A stretch of DNA of 24,768 nucleotides from an uncultured Ruminiclostridium sp. (GCA_934462775.1 CAKSIR010000016.1:1-24768), one strand, 5' to 3'. Shown: positions 15,913 through 23,483, numbered from the stretch's first letter. Notes: generated from the letters alone by a model not told the origin. Made by a program: numbers and translations.

Positions 15913-17850
15913 ATGAGCGAAAAATTTTATATCACCACCCCGATTTATTACCCATCGGGAAATCCCCATATCGGACATTGCTACACAACCGTTGCCTGCG
16001 ACGCGATTGCGCGTTTCAAGAGAATGCAGGGCTACGATGTAATGTTCCTCACAGGTACAGACGAGCATGGTCAGAAAATCGAGCTTAAAGCAAAGGAAGC
16101 AGGCGTCACTCCAAAGCAGTACGTTGACCGAATCAGCGAAATTTTCAAGAACCTGTGGAGCTACATGAACATCAGCTACGACAGGTACATCAGAACAACC
16201 GACGACTACCACGTTGAAGCTGTTCAGAAGATATTCAAGGAGCTTTACGACAAGGGCTATATCTACAAGGGCGCGTACGAGGGCAAATACTGCACTCCCT
16301 GCGAAAGCTTCTGGACCGAAACACAGCTTGTTGACGGCAAGTGTCCCGACTGCGGCCGCGATGTAATCGACGCGAAAGAGGAAGCTTACTTTTTCAAGAT
16401 GTCGCCGTTTGCCGACAGAATCGAGAAGCTGCTCACCGAAACGGACTACCTCATGCCGAAAACAAGAGCAACCGAGCTTGTAAACAACTTCATTCGCTGC
16501 GAGGGAGGCCTTGCCGACCTTTGCGTTTCAAGAACAAGCTTCACATGGGGCGTTCCCGTATCGTTTGATGAAAAGCACATTGTTTACGTTTGGATTGACG
16601 CACTTTCAAACTATATTACCGCCCTCGGCTATGAAAACGGTCATTACAACGACTTCGACAAGTTCTGGCCTGCCGATGTTCACATGGTTGCAAAGGACAT
16701 TATGAGATTCCACGCAATCATCTGGCCTGCAATCCTTATGGCGCTCGACCTGCCGCTGCCAAAGCACCTTGCGGTTCACGGCTGGATCACGTTCAACGGA
16801 CAGAAAATGAGCAAATCGCTGGGCAACGTTGTCGACCCGTTTGTTCTCGGCGAACGCTACGGCGCTGACGCAATCCGCTACCACATTCTCCGCGAAATGC
16901 CCCTTGGTTCGGACAGCTCTTTCTCCAACGAAATCATGATTAACCGCATCAACTCCGATCTTGCTAACGACCTTGGCAATCTTGTTTCCCGCACGGTTGC
17001 AATGGTTGACAAGTATTTCGGCGGCACCCTTCCCGACGACCGTCTTGCAGGCGACTTTGACGCAGACCTCATTGCAATGGCAACCGCCCTCAAGGCAAAG
17101 GTTGAGAAGGGCATTGACGAGGTTCAGCTTTCCAACACCCTCGCCGAAATCTTCAAGGTTGTTTCGAGAGCAAACAAGTACATTGACGAAACCGCTCCGT
17201 GGGTGCTTGCAAAGGACGAAGCAAACAGAGCAAGACTTGCCGCTGTTCTCTATAACCTCCTTGAAACAATCAGAATTACATCAATTTTATTAACCCCGTT
17301 CATGCCATCTACAACTCCGAAGATTTTCGAGCAGATCGGCGCCGCTGAAGCGGTACAGACACTTGAGTCAACCGAAAAATTCGGTGCGCTCGACAAGAAC
17401 GTTACAGTAAAGAAAGGCGAGGTTCTGTTCCCGAGAATTGACATTCAGAAGGAAATCGACGAGCTTAACGCAATGCTTGCTCCCAAGAAAGCTCCTGTTG
17501 TAGAGGACGAGGATCTTGACAAGGCGAATATTATCAAGATTGAAGATTTTGCAAACGTAAAGCTCCGCTCCGGTGAAATTACCGCCTGCGAAAAGGTTGC
17601 AAAGTCCAAAAAGCTGCTTAAAATGCAGGTTGACGACGGCAGAGGCGGCAGACAGATCGTTTCGGGCATCGCCGCATGGTACAAGCCTGAGGACCTTATC
17701 GGAAAGAAGATCGTGTTCGTTGCAAACCTTGCTCCCGCAAAGCTTTGCGGCGAGGAAAGCCAGGGAATGATCCTTGCCTGCGATGTCGGAAAGGACGCAA
17801 GAGTTATTTTCCTTGACAGCGACGTTCCGAACGGCTCTGTTATCAGATAA
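15913..17850 (+). CDS. metG: Methionyl-tRNA synthetase
   Basis: Charges tRNA-Met (initiator and elongator) with methionine using ATP. 645 aa class I synthetase with HIGH (19-22), the zinc knuckle CTPC...CPDC (C127, C130, C144, C147), KMSKS (298-302), a helical anticodon-binding domain (about 390-500) and a C-terminal OB-fold tRNA-binding domain (about 545-645; NVKLRSGEITACEKV). That domain gives dimerisation and extra tRNA affinity, as in many bacteria. The ATG has AAAGGA about 10 nt upstream. It is followed by a clear terminator. Regulation is probably through the upstream promoter and the small ORF; no T-box or S-box is visible. Confidence 0.98.
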   Translation: MSEKFYITTPIYYPSGNPHIGHCYTTVACDAIARFKRMQGYDVMFLTGTDEHGQKIELKAKEAGVTPKQYVDRISEIFKNLWSYMNISYDRYIRTTDDYHVEAVQKIFKELYDKGYIYKGAYEGKYCTPCESFWTETQLVDGKCPDCGRDVIDAKEEAYFFKMSPFADRIEKLLTETDYLMPKTRATELVNNFIRCEGGLADLCVSRTSFTWGVPVSFDEKHIVYVWIDALSNYITALGYENGHYNDFDKFWPADVHMVAKDIMRFHAIIWPAILMALDLPLPKHLAVHGWITFNGQKMSKSLGNVVDPFVLGERYGADAIRYHILREMPLGSDSSFSNEIMINRINSDLANDLGNLVSRTVAMVDKYFGGTLPDDRLAGDFDADLIAMATALKAKVEKGIDEVQLSNTLAEIFKVVSRANKYIDETAPWVLAKDEANRARLAAVLYNLLETIRITSILLTPFMPSTTPKIFEQIGAAEAVQTLESTEKFGALDKNVTVKKGEVLFPRIDIQKEIDELNAMLAPKKAPVVEDEDLDKANIIKIEDFANVKLRSGEITACEKVAKSKKLLKMQVDDGRGGRQIVSGIAAWYKPEDLIGKKIVFVANLAPAKLCGEESQGMILACDVGKDARVIFLDSDVPNGSVIR

Positions 17851-17865
17851 AAACCTAATAATTCC

Positions 17866-17906
17866 AAAACTGCCTGCGACTTAAAGTCACAGGCAGTTTT
17901 TCTTTT
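17866..17906 (+). terminator. Rho-independent terminator after metG
   Basis: AAAACTGCCTG pairs with CAGGCAGTTTT, with a further inner GACTT/AAGTC pairing. TTCTTTT continues the T-run on the plus strand. Confidence 0.85.
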
Positions 17907-17956
17907 ACGGCAGCAGCACAAACTCATTGCATAAACAAATTAAATAATAAAATCTC

Positions 17957-17985
17957 TTGATTAAAGCAGAAAAATGTAGTATAAT
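17957..17985 (+). promoter_or_regulatory. Sigma-A promoter of the SGNH operon
   Basis: TTGATT (17957-17962), 17-nt spacer, TATAAT (17980-17985), 39 nt upstream of the first ATG. Confidence 0.75.
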
Positions 17986-18024
17986 AAAAAAGCTATTAAA
18001 ATAAATCAGTAAAGGAAAATTTGT

Positions 18025-18912
18025 ATGGCAAAGCGCAGAAAAAAGAAAAACACATTATCCGCCGCAATAGTGGTTCTGAACCTGCTGATTGTGGGAATAA
18101 TAATTGTAATGTGCGTTCTTATATACATTTATATGAACAAGGAAACCGATAACGGCAGAACCGAAAGAACAACCACCGCCGCATCGTCTGCTGTTGTTAC
18201 CACAACTCCCCCGCAAACTACCACAACTACCACAACCACAACCGTCAGCATGACGAAAATTTCAACGACCACTCCCGAAACCGTTATAATCGAAACCGAG
18301 CCTGTGGCAACCCTTCCGTCGTCCGATGAAGCGGATACAACCCTCCAGACAACGGTTGACGCGGACTATTTTGCAAACGATCTGTTTATCGGCGATTCTA
18401 TCTCCACGGGTCTTAACGGCTACGGCTATCTGCCGTCGGCAAACGTTTTTGCTCAGGTGGGACTTAATCCGGAAAGCGTTCTCACAAAGGAGGTTGACGG
18501 CTGCACCGTTTCCTCAAAGGTTGCGGAAATGCAGCCTAAGCGCACGTTTATAATGCTCGGCTCTAACGGAATCGGCTTTCTCGACCCGTCGTACATGGTT
18601 GACAAGATGAAAGAGCTGCTCGCAGTTGTCGAAGAGTCCTGTCCGACAACACAGATTGTAATTATTTCCATAACGCCTGTAACTGCCGCGCATGAGGCGA
18701 GCGCAAACGAAAATATGACGAACATCAACGCCTACAACGAGCTGTTAAAGCAGCTTGCGGCAGACGGCGGCTATAAATACATCGACCTTTGCTCGCAGTT
18801 CAAGGACGACAGCGGATATTTCTCAGCCGCTTATGCGGAGGCAGACGGTCTGCATTTCTTAGGTACAGCCTATGTTGCCATGCTCAATTACATAAAGAAC
18901 GAGCTTGGTTAA
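18025..18912 (+). CDS. Membrane-anchored SGNH hydrolase
   Basis: 295 aa. A basic N-terminus (KRRKKK) and one membrane helix (about 13-36) are followed by a Thr-rich spacer (about 49-110, several long Thr runs) that probably crosses the cell wall. An SGNH/GDSL esterase domain follows (about 112-295). Catalytic blocks are visible: nucleophile S125 in FIGDSIS, block III LGSNGIG (179-185, N181), and the D-x-x-H of ADGLHF (D274-H277). Such proteins remove or transfer acetyl groups on cell-surface glycans. It heads a three-gene unit with a DUF4358 lipoprotein 23 nt downstream. The substrate is unknown. AAAGGA precedes the ATG. Confidence 0.87.
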   Translation: MAKRRKKKNTLSAAIVVLNLLIVGIIIVMCVLIYIYMNKETDNGRTERTTTAASSAVVTTTPPQTTTTTTTTTVSMTKISTTTPETVIIETEPVATLPSSDEADTTLQTTVDADYFANDLFIGDSISTGLNGYGYLPSANVFAQVGLNPESVLTKEVDGCTVSSKVAEMQPKRTFIMLGSNGIGFLDPSYMVDKMKELLAVVEESCPTTQIVIISITPVTAAHEASANENMTNINAYNELLKQLAADGGYKYIDLCSQFKDDSGYFSAAYAEADGLHFLGTAYVAMLNYIKNELG

Positions 18913-18935
18913 TATAAAAGAAAGGACATAAAAAT

Positions 18936-19439
18936 ATGAAAAAGATAATTATTTCTGCATTACTTTCCGCAATTATGCTTTTAAGCGCCTGCGGCGGCAA
19001 TGCTGACACAACCACAGCAAACGGCGGCAATGCTTCAGATGCTGCGGCGGTAACAGCTTCTCCCGCCGACATTACCTCAGCGGTTATTGCAGAAGTTCCT
19101 GTAAGCTCAGGCGTTGCAAAGACAAAGAACGATGTTGCTGACTACTACGATGTTGACGCGTCAACCCTTGCGGACGCTTCCTTCTACATTTGCGGCTCAG
19201 GCGCATATCCTGACGAGCTGGCTGTTTTGCAGTTCAATGACGCAGCAGGCGCTGAAGCGGGAAAAACCGCTTTACAGGCTCGCCTTGATTCACAGATTGA
19301 GCTTTACACGACCTACACGCCGGACGAAATGTATAAGCTTGAGGGCGCAAAGGTATTCACAAGCGGAAATTATGCGGTTTATATCGCCCTTTCGGACAAC
19401 GATAAGGCAAACGAAATTGTAAAGGGCTATCTTGGCTGA
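18936..19439 (+). CDS. DUF4358 family lipoprotein
   Basis: 167-aa predicted lipoprotein. The signal peptide ends in the lipobox LLSAC with lipidated Cys19, followed by a low-complexity Gly/Asn/Thr/Ala linker (about 20-48) and a compact domain of the DUF4358 type. In that domain a short helix-turn segment (YYDVDASTLADASFYICG) leads into a strand that measures out as LAVLQFND, and the end is YAVYIALSDNDKANEIV. The family has no known activity. In my recollection it is often encoded near SGNH proteins and acyltransferases of surface-glycan acetylation, which fits the neighbour here. It is translated from an ATG with AAAGGA upstream, 23 nt after the SGNH gene. Confidence 0.82.
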   Translation: MKKIIISALLSAIMLLSACGGNADTTTANGGNASDAAAVTASPADITSAVIAEVPVSSGVAKTKNDVADYYDVDASTLADASFYICGSGAYPDELAVLQFNDAAGAEAGKTALQARLDSQIELYTTYTPDEMYKLEGAKVFTSGNYAVYIALSDNDKANEIVKGYLG

Positions 19440-19464
19440 TTAACTCACGAAAGGCGGTAAACTT

Positions 19465-19830
19465 ATGGCAGCAGAATGTATGGTAATTGCGCTGATTATT
19501 ATTGCAATCTTCTTTTGCTTTTTTAAAACAAAACGAAAAAAATGGGCTTACTCGACACTGCCGCTTATGGTTCTGCCACTTGCTAACGGTGTTCTTTCGC
19601 TGTTTTTCACTATTGTTCTGAAAACGGAAGTGACCCTTTACTGTGCGTTTATCACTATTATAGTGTCAATGATTGCGGCGTGTATCTGGATCGGCATTTG
19701 CAGCATGACTATGATAACTGGCAGACGAACACGCATTCCGTATCTGGGCGTTACAATCCTGTTTAACCTGCTGCTGGCGATAATACTGCTGAATCATTAT
19801 TACAATCTTGCGGCACCGATTGCAGCATAA
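19465..19830 (+). CDS. Small polytopic membrane protein, unknown
   Basis: 121 aa, mostly hydrophobic. Four membrane helices are likely at about 5-20, 32-52, 59-84 and 94-112, with basic clusters after the first (KTKRKKW) and third (TGRRTR) helices suggesting both loops face the cytoplasm. I recognise no family. It begins 25 nt after the lipoprotein gene with AAAGGCGG upstream and is followed at once by a terminator, so it is the last gene of the SGNH-DUF4358 operon and probably works at the same membrane site. Confidence 0.7.
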   Translation: MAAECMVIALIIIAIFFCFFKTKRKKWAYSTLPLMVLPLANGVLSLFFTIVLKTEVTLYCAFITIIVSMIAACIWIGICSMTMITGRRTRIPYLGVTILFNLLLAIILLNHYYNLAAPIAA

Positions 19831-19834
19831 AAAT

Positions 19835-19867
19835 AATCCCTTGTCTTACGGCAAGGGATTTTCTATT
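19835..19867. terminator. Bidirectional terminator between convergent genes
   Basis: AATCCCTTG (19835-19843) and CAAGGGATT (19852-19860) form a perfect 9-bp stem with an 8-nt loop. TTCTATTT follows on the plus strand and ATTTTTA on the minus strand, so it can end both the SGNH operon and the SipW-like gene. Confidence 0.8.
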
Positions 19868-21033
19868 TACTTTTTTCCGAGGCTGTTCAAAATGTCGTCA
19901 ATGCTGAACCCTTCATCGTTATCGTCATCGTCGTTAAGAAGCTCGTCAAGTCTGGCTGAATTGTCATTGCTTTCCATACGCTGAGAATTGTGCTGCAGAA
20001 ATCTCGGCTGCGACTTGGGAGTGTAGGTTTTTATTGGCTCTGATTCCTCAGACGCTTTTACCACAACCTCTTCCTCGACCTCTGTTTCCTCGCGGATAAG
20101 CTCCGCCTGCTTGTTCTTCTGAACATTATTTATCGCCTCTGCCATAGGTGCGGAGGACGTTTTCTGCCTTTCGGCAAGCTCATGCTCCGCCTTTGTAGCG
20201 GCTATTGCCTCATTAAGCCTTTTCTGCGACAGCGGCATCTGCTCCCTGCGGTCGGACTGCTTTTTCTTCTGCGGACCTGTAAACAGCACATCATCGTTTG
20301 CGTAATCCTGACGGCTGCGCTTATACGGAGCATACTTAGGCAAATCGTCAACGTTTGTTGCCGAAAATCCGCCTTGCGGATGATTTGGTTTCTCAACTGT
20401 GCTTTGTTCGGGATTCATGTTTTTTCTATACGTTTCGGCAGCCGAGGATTTTGACCTTGGTATGTAAGTCGGAACCTCCTCCTGCTTTTTAATCGGTTCA
20501 ATAATCGGCTCGTCGTCATCCTTGTAAAACAGCTTATAGATTTCAAATGCAATGATGATAATGCACGGTATAATCGCAATCATCAGCATTCCGAGCGGTG
20601 AAGAAACAAACCCGACAACAGTGCCCAGAATAGGCGAAACGTACATTGCCTTGCCGATTATCTGGGACTGTGTCAAGGTGTGAAGCGCTCCGTTTTCATC
20701 TTTCACCGAGAAGCTGTAAATACCCTCGTCCAACGTACCTGACTGCATTTCCCCGATAATTACCCTGTCGTCTTCCGAAAAAATAACTATGTTTCCACTG
20801 TTTATTTCATCGGGATTCACCTTTTCGGTAATAATTGCGTTGCCGTTTGAAACTACATCAAACGCGTCGGTTTTCACAAGATATATATTATATCCGAAAA
20901 CACTCGGCGCATCTCCGCCAACTGAAAACACAATTGCCACCGATATAAGAAAAAGCGCAACAATCAGCATAAGCGCAGCGAGTATCCAAAGTACTGCTTT
21001 TCCTGCTTTTTTTTTCGAATTTATGGTTACCAC
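19867..21033 (-). CDS. SipW-like signal peptidase I homologue, probably inactive
   Basis: 388 aa. The first 170 residues follow the plan of SipW/S26B signal peptidases: TM1 (13-37), VFGYNIYLV (45-53), a GNAIITEKVNPDEINSGNIV segment (64-83), IIGKAMYVSPILGTVVGF (125-142), and a second helix (about 145-165). The catalytic SGSM motif is replaced by KTDAF (54-58), putting Ala57 at the Ser nucleophile position. The THR motif of the base is replaced by IIGEM (92-96). Cleavage activity is therefore unlikely. Residues 170-388 are a charged, probably disordered cytoplasmic tail ending in GFSIDDILNSLGKK. The start is GTG at 21033; its ribosome site is poor, so the exact start is uncertain. The gene has its own promoter and no visible partner gene. 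Confidence 0.72.
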   Translation of the reverse strand: MVTINSKKKAGKAVLWILAALMLIVALFLISVAIVFSVGGDAPSVFGYNIYLVKTDAFDVVSNGNAIITEKVNPDEINSGNIVIFSEDDRVIIGEMQSGTLDEGIYSFSVKDENGALHTLTQSQIIGKAMYVSPILGTVVGFVSSPLGMLMIAIIPCIIIIAFEIYKLFYKDDDEPIIEPIKKQEEVPTYIPRSKSSAAETYRKNMNPEQSTVEKPNHPQGGFSATNVDDLPKYAPYKRSRQDYANDDVLFTGPQKKKQSDRREQMPLSQKRLNEAIAATKAEHELAERQKTSSAPMAEAINNVQKNKQAELIREETEVEEEVVVKASEESEPIKTYTPKSQPRFLQHNSQRMESNDNSARLDELLNDDDDNDEGFSIDDILNSLGKK

Positions 21034-21045
21034 CTCATTTTTTAC

Positions 21046-21074
21046 TTGACAAAAACCCGATTTTGTTATATTAT
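21046..21074 (+). promoter_or_regulatory. Promoter of tRNA-Thr
   Basis: TTGACA (21046-21051), 17-nt spacer, TATTAT (21069-21074), 54 bp upstream of the tRNA. It overlaps the region from which the SipW-like gene is transcribed in the opposite direction. Confidence 0.65.
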
Positions 21075-21091
21075 ATATATGTTGTGTTTCT

Positions 21092-21120
21092 ATTGTAGCA
21101 TATTTTTCAATTTATTGCAA
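21092..21120 (-). promoter_or_regulatory. Promoter of the SipW-like gene
   Basis: On the minus strand TTGCAA (21120-21115), 17-nt spacer, TACAAT (21097-21092) with a TGC extension. It lies between the tRNA promoter and the tRNA gene, so the two promoters fire into each other. Confidence 0.6.
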
Positions 21121-21128
21121 TAGAAAAT

Positions 21129-21204
21129 GCTTGTGTAGCACAGCTGGTAGTGCAGCGCATTCGTAATGCGCAGGTCGCAGGTTCGAATCCCGTCACAAGC
21201 TCCA
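21129..21204 (+). tRNA. tRNA-Thr (anticodon CGU)
   Basis: 76-nt cloverleaf with encoded CCA. The acceptor stem GCTTGTG/CACAAGC, D-stem GCAC/GTGC and anticodon stem GCGCA/TGCGC are perfect. The loop TTCGTAA gives anticodon CGU, which reads ACG. The T-arm GCAGG-TTCGAAT-CCCGT has an A51-C63 mismatch (21179 and 21191) and a G49-U65 wobble. The 3' half forms the attachment site of the element that begins immediately downstream. The discriminator base is U. Confidence 0.93.
21180..21204. other. Probable attachment site (left end) in the tRNA 3' half
   Basis: The tRNA 3' end faces the integrase gene 142 bp away, the usual arrangement when a tyrosine integrase uses a tRNA as attB. The core probably lies in the T-loop to CCA segment. 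Its partner copy should be to the right of the window, so the exact limits cannot be set here. Confidence 0.55.
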
Positions 21205-21206
21205 CG

Positions 21207-21251
21207 AAAAACCGCATTGTAGAGCCATTTGGTGAGCATTGCGGTTTTTTG
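21207..21251 (+). terminator. Terminator after tRNA-Thr
   Basis: AAAAACCGCA and TGCGGTTTTT form a 10-bp stem around a loop of about 23 nt, followed by more T. If the attachment core ends at CCA, this terminator belongs to the element rather than to the host. Confidence 0.75.
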
Positions 21252-21272
21252 TTGTTATTCAGAAAATATGTC

Positions 21273-21294
21273 TTAGTGCGCCATTAGTGCGCCA
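21273..21294. repeat. Perfect tandem 11-bp repeat, putative integrase arm sites
   Basis: TTAGTGCGCCA occurs twice in direct tandem with no spacer, between the tRNA terminator and the integrase terminator. The integrase has an N-terminal arm-binding type domain, and integrases of this kind bind short direct repeats near the element ends, so these are candidate arm sites. Confidence 0.6.
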
Positions 21295-21297
21295 TTA

Positions 21298-21342
21298 ACA
21301 AAAAAGTACGCTTATTTCACCTTTTCCGTGAGATAAGCGTAT
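21298..21342 (-). terminator. Terminator after the integrase gene
   Basis: On the minus strand ATACGCTTATCTCAC pairs with GTGAAATAAGCGTAC (one mismatch inside) around a 7-nt loop, then a T6 run. It directly follows the integrase stop codon. Confidence 0.8.
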
Positions 21343-21346
21343 TGTT

Positions 21347-22561
21347 TTATGCGTTGCGTTTTTCGAGAAGCTCCTCGAGGCTGTCAACCGCCTGTGCGTC
21401 TGCCTGCTCTACCAAGTGGAGATATTTGTTTGTTGTGGTGAAATCAGCGTGTCCAAGCCGTTCCTGCACGGTTTTAAGGTCTGTGCCGTTGTATAAGAGA
21501 AGCGTTGCCGATGTATGCCGCAGGCTGTGAAATTTTCGGTGTGGGATATTATGCCGCTTAAGGAACTTGTCAAACTGTCTGCTTGGGGTCTGAGTGTGCA
21601 TAATTGAGCCGTCCCATTGAGTGAAAACCCAATCGTCACCGTTCCAAGCGCTGCCGAGCCTCATTTCATCAAGCAAGTGCTGCTGTGAAAGCTTTTTCAG
21701 GAGCTCAATACAAGATACATTCAGCGTTACCGTCCGAGCCTTGCCGCTTTTAGGGGGCTTTGTCCTTACCGGCTCGCCTTTCAGCTTGTAAGCAGAGCGG
21801 CTGATTGTCATTTTTCTTGTGCTGAAATTTATATCGGAAAACTTAAGCCCCACAAGCTCACCCTCACGTGCGCCGGTAAATATAGCAAGCTGTATCATTG
21901 TCTGGAATTGCAGACTTTCATCTTTAAGGCATTGCAGAATATATGTTGCCTGCTGCCGTGTGAATATCTCTATTTCAGGTCGTGATATTTTCGGAAGAGT
22001 GAGCCGCCTTGCGTCAGCAGGATTGCTGCTTATATATCCGAGCTTTGTGGCGAGAGTAAGCATTGATTGAAGAACGGCAAGCCTGCGGCGCACCGTTGCT
22101 GCTGAAAGCTTTTCTCCGCTTGCGTCCGCCTCTCCGCTGCGTTTTTTCTTTGGCATTGTAGAAAGCTGCTTGATGAACTGCTGAACGTGTACGGGCTTAA
22201 GCTCTGACAGTTTAATGTGACCCAATGCAGGCAATATCAGCGTGTCCAGTATGCTTATATACGAGCGGTAAACAACAGGGCTGAGCTTTTCCTGCATTGA
22301 GGAAAGATAAACCGGCGTAAAGTCAGACAGCTTAAGGCTTGCCGCTGTTCCCACAAGCCCGTTTTTGCATTGCTCCTCAAACTGTACCGCCTGCCTATTC
22401 AGTTCCTTTTCAACCTGCTTTTGGGTCATTCCTTTATCGGGCTTGTACGTCATTGTGTAAGGCTTTAGCCGATTGCCGCTGCTGTCATAGCCTCGATATA
22501 CTCTTATTGTGTAGCTGATGACATTGCCGCTCTTGTCTTTTCGTGGAGTTATTGCCGCCAT
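21347..22561 (-). CDS. Tyrosine site-specific integrase
   Basis: Integrates and excises the element at tRNA-Thr by strand exchange through a 3'-phosphotyrosine. 404 aa with three parts: an N-terminal arm-binding domain (about 1-65, YTIRVYRGYDSSGN), a core-binding SAM-like domain (about 75-180) and the catalytic domain (about 195-395). All catalytic residues are visible: R232 in TGAREGEL, K271 in PPKSGKARTV, H345 and R348 in FHSLRHT, H371 in RLGHAD, and the nucleophile Y380 in TTNKYLH. AGGTGA precedes the ATG closely. It is encoded 27 nt after the repressor gene on the same strand, so it may be under the repressor's promoter, and it points at the attachment site. Confidence 0.96.
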   Translation of the reverse strand: MAAITPRKDKSGNVISYTIRVYRGYDSSGNRLKPYTMTYKPDKGMTQKQVEKELNRQAVQFEEQCKNGLVGTAASLKLSDFTPVYLSSMQEKLSPVVYRSYISILDTLILPALGHIKLSELKPVHVQQFIKQLSTMPKKKRSGEADASGEKLSAATVRRRLAVLQSMLTLATKLGYISSNPADARRLTLPKISRPEIEIFTRQQATYILQCLKDESLQFQTMIQLAIFTGAREGELVGLKFSDINFSTRKMTISRSAYKLKGEPVRTKPPKSGKARTVTLNVSCIELLKKLSQQHLLDEMRLGSAWNGDDWVFTQWDGSIMHTQTPSRQFDKFLKRHNIPHRKFHSLRHTSATLLLYNGTDLKTVQERLGHADFTTTNKYLHLVEQADAQAVDSLEELLEKRNA

Positions 22562-22588
22562 TTAATCACCTGCTTTCTGTTGAATAAA

Positions 22589-23254
22589 TCAATATTTTGA
22601 ATTCTCATCAGTTAGGAACAACTCAATATCTCTTTCTTTGAAGTTATTGTCAATTATGGTTGTCTGTATTGATGTTGGGAGTTTAATTTCATTGCTGCTT
22701 TTTAGATTTTCTATTAAATTAAATTTGCTTATTGCTTCTTCGTCAGTCATAACCGAGCTCCCAAATATACAGTGTCCTTTAGAAAAGTCGCTTATCAGCT
22801 TTTCAACACAAGTCAGATATAAATCCTCTGTGAGTGTTCCTGCGTGGAAAACCTTCATCAAATCATTTAATCGGTCCAAAAATTCAAACAAATGTTCATT
22901 GCATATACTTATTTGGCATTCTGCCCTATCTCTGTGATAAAACTCTTTTAACCCCGTTTGAGCTTCTGTTACAACAATTACAAGGCTTCTTAAATATTCT
23001 TTAATGTTAAAATTAACAATATCTCCATTTTGTTCATCAACTCCGCATAGCCAGTCAAGGGAAACCCCTAAAGCCTGTGCAATTACAAATGCCTTATCAA
23101 GAGAGGGCACTTTTGCTCCCTCTTCTCTTTCATAGCTTGAAATTGATACTGTTGACACTCCAGCAATAGTGGCAAGTTCTGTAATTTTCATTTTCCTTTT
23201 CAAGCGTGCTTCCTTAAGCCTTTCAGAAAATGAACGAGTATTAAAATTATCCAT
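22589..23254 (-). CDS. XRE-family repressor (cI/Stl-like)
   Basis: 221 aa. The N-terminal helix-turn-helix (about 8-70; FSERLKEARLKRKMKITELA, GVSTVSISSYEREEGAKVPS, ALGVSLDWLCG) is of the XRE type. The C-terminal 145 residues are not an S24 peptidase: no Ala-Gly cleavage site or Ser-Lys pair is recognisable, so RecA-driven self-cleavage is not expected. Release may instead need a protein partner, as with Stl of SaPIs, but this is inference. GAGGTG precedes the ATG by 7 nt. A promoter and the operator-like array lie directly upstream, facing the divergent Cro-like gene, so it probably controls both directions and the integrase. Confidence 0.88.
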   Translation of the reverse strand: MDNFNTRSFSERLKEARLKRKMKITELATIAGVSTVSISSYEREEGAKVPSLDKAFVIAQALGVSLDWLCGVDEQNGDIVNFNIKEYLRSLVIVVTEAQTGLKEFYHRDRAECQISICNEHLFEFLDRLNDLMKVFHAGTLTEDLYLTCVEKLISDFSKGHCIFGSSVMTDEEAISKFNLIENLKSSNEIKLPTSIQTTIIDNNFKERDIELFLTDENSKY

Positions 23255-23285
23255 AGCTTTTCACCTCTTTTTTGTTGTTGTTTAC

Positions 23286-23314
23286 ATTTTAACACTATTT
23301 TTTGTATATGTCAA
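23286..23314 (-). promoter_or_regulatory. Repressor/integrase promoter
   Basis: On the minus strand a perfect TTGACA (23314-23309), 17-nt spacer and TAAAAT (23291-23286). The first operator-like motif (23326) is just upstream of its -35 box. Confidence 0.75.
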
Positions 23315-23325
23315 TAGTATTTGTC

Positions 23326-23417
23326 TAAATTAGTCTAAGTTGTTTTAAACTATTTTCAGTTGCTTTAAATTATTTTAAGTTGTTTTAAGTAAACTATACA
23401 TTATGTTCATAAACTAC
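23326..23417. promoter_or_regulatory. Operator-like array of five TAAAYTAK motifs
   Basis: TAAATTAG (23326), TAAACTAT (23346), TAAATTAT (23366), TAAACTAT (23390) and TAAACTAC (23410) occur in the same orientation at 20, 20, 24 and 20 bp, roughly two helical turns apart. The first part (23338-23390) is also a 20-bp tandem repeat of about 2.6 copies beginning AGTTGYTTTAA. The array fills the gap between the two divergent promoters, so binding sites for the repressor are the simplest reading. Confidence 0.6.
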
Positions 23418-23419
23418 AC

Positions 23420-23448
23420 TTGACTTTTTATACTGATGGTGATATAAT
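23420..23448 (+). promoter_or_regulatory. Rightward early promoter of the element
   Basis: TTGACT (23420-23425), 17-nt spacer, TATAAT (23443-23448) with a TGA extension. The last operator-like motif (23410-23417) touches its -35 box. Confidence 0.8.
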
Positions 23449-23483
23449 TTTAACAACAACACAAAAAAAGGGGGGGTGAGAAT

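Noticed and set aside
18205..18250. ACC/ACA repeat in the SGNH gene as a microsatellite
   Set aside because: It encodes the Thr-rich linker with mixed codons, so it reads as selected protein sequence rather than a simple DNA repeat.
21273..21294. CRISPR repeat
   Set aside because: Two 11-bp units with no spacers; tandem, not interspaced.
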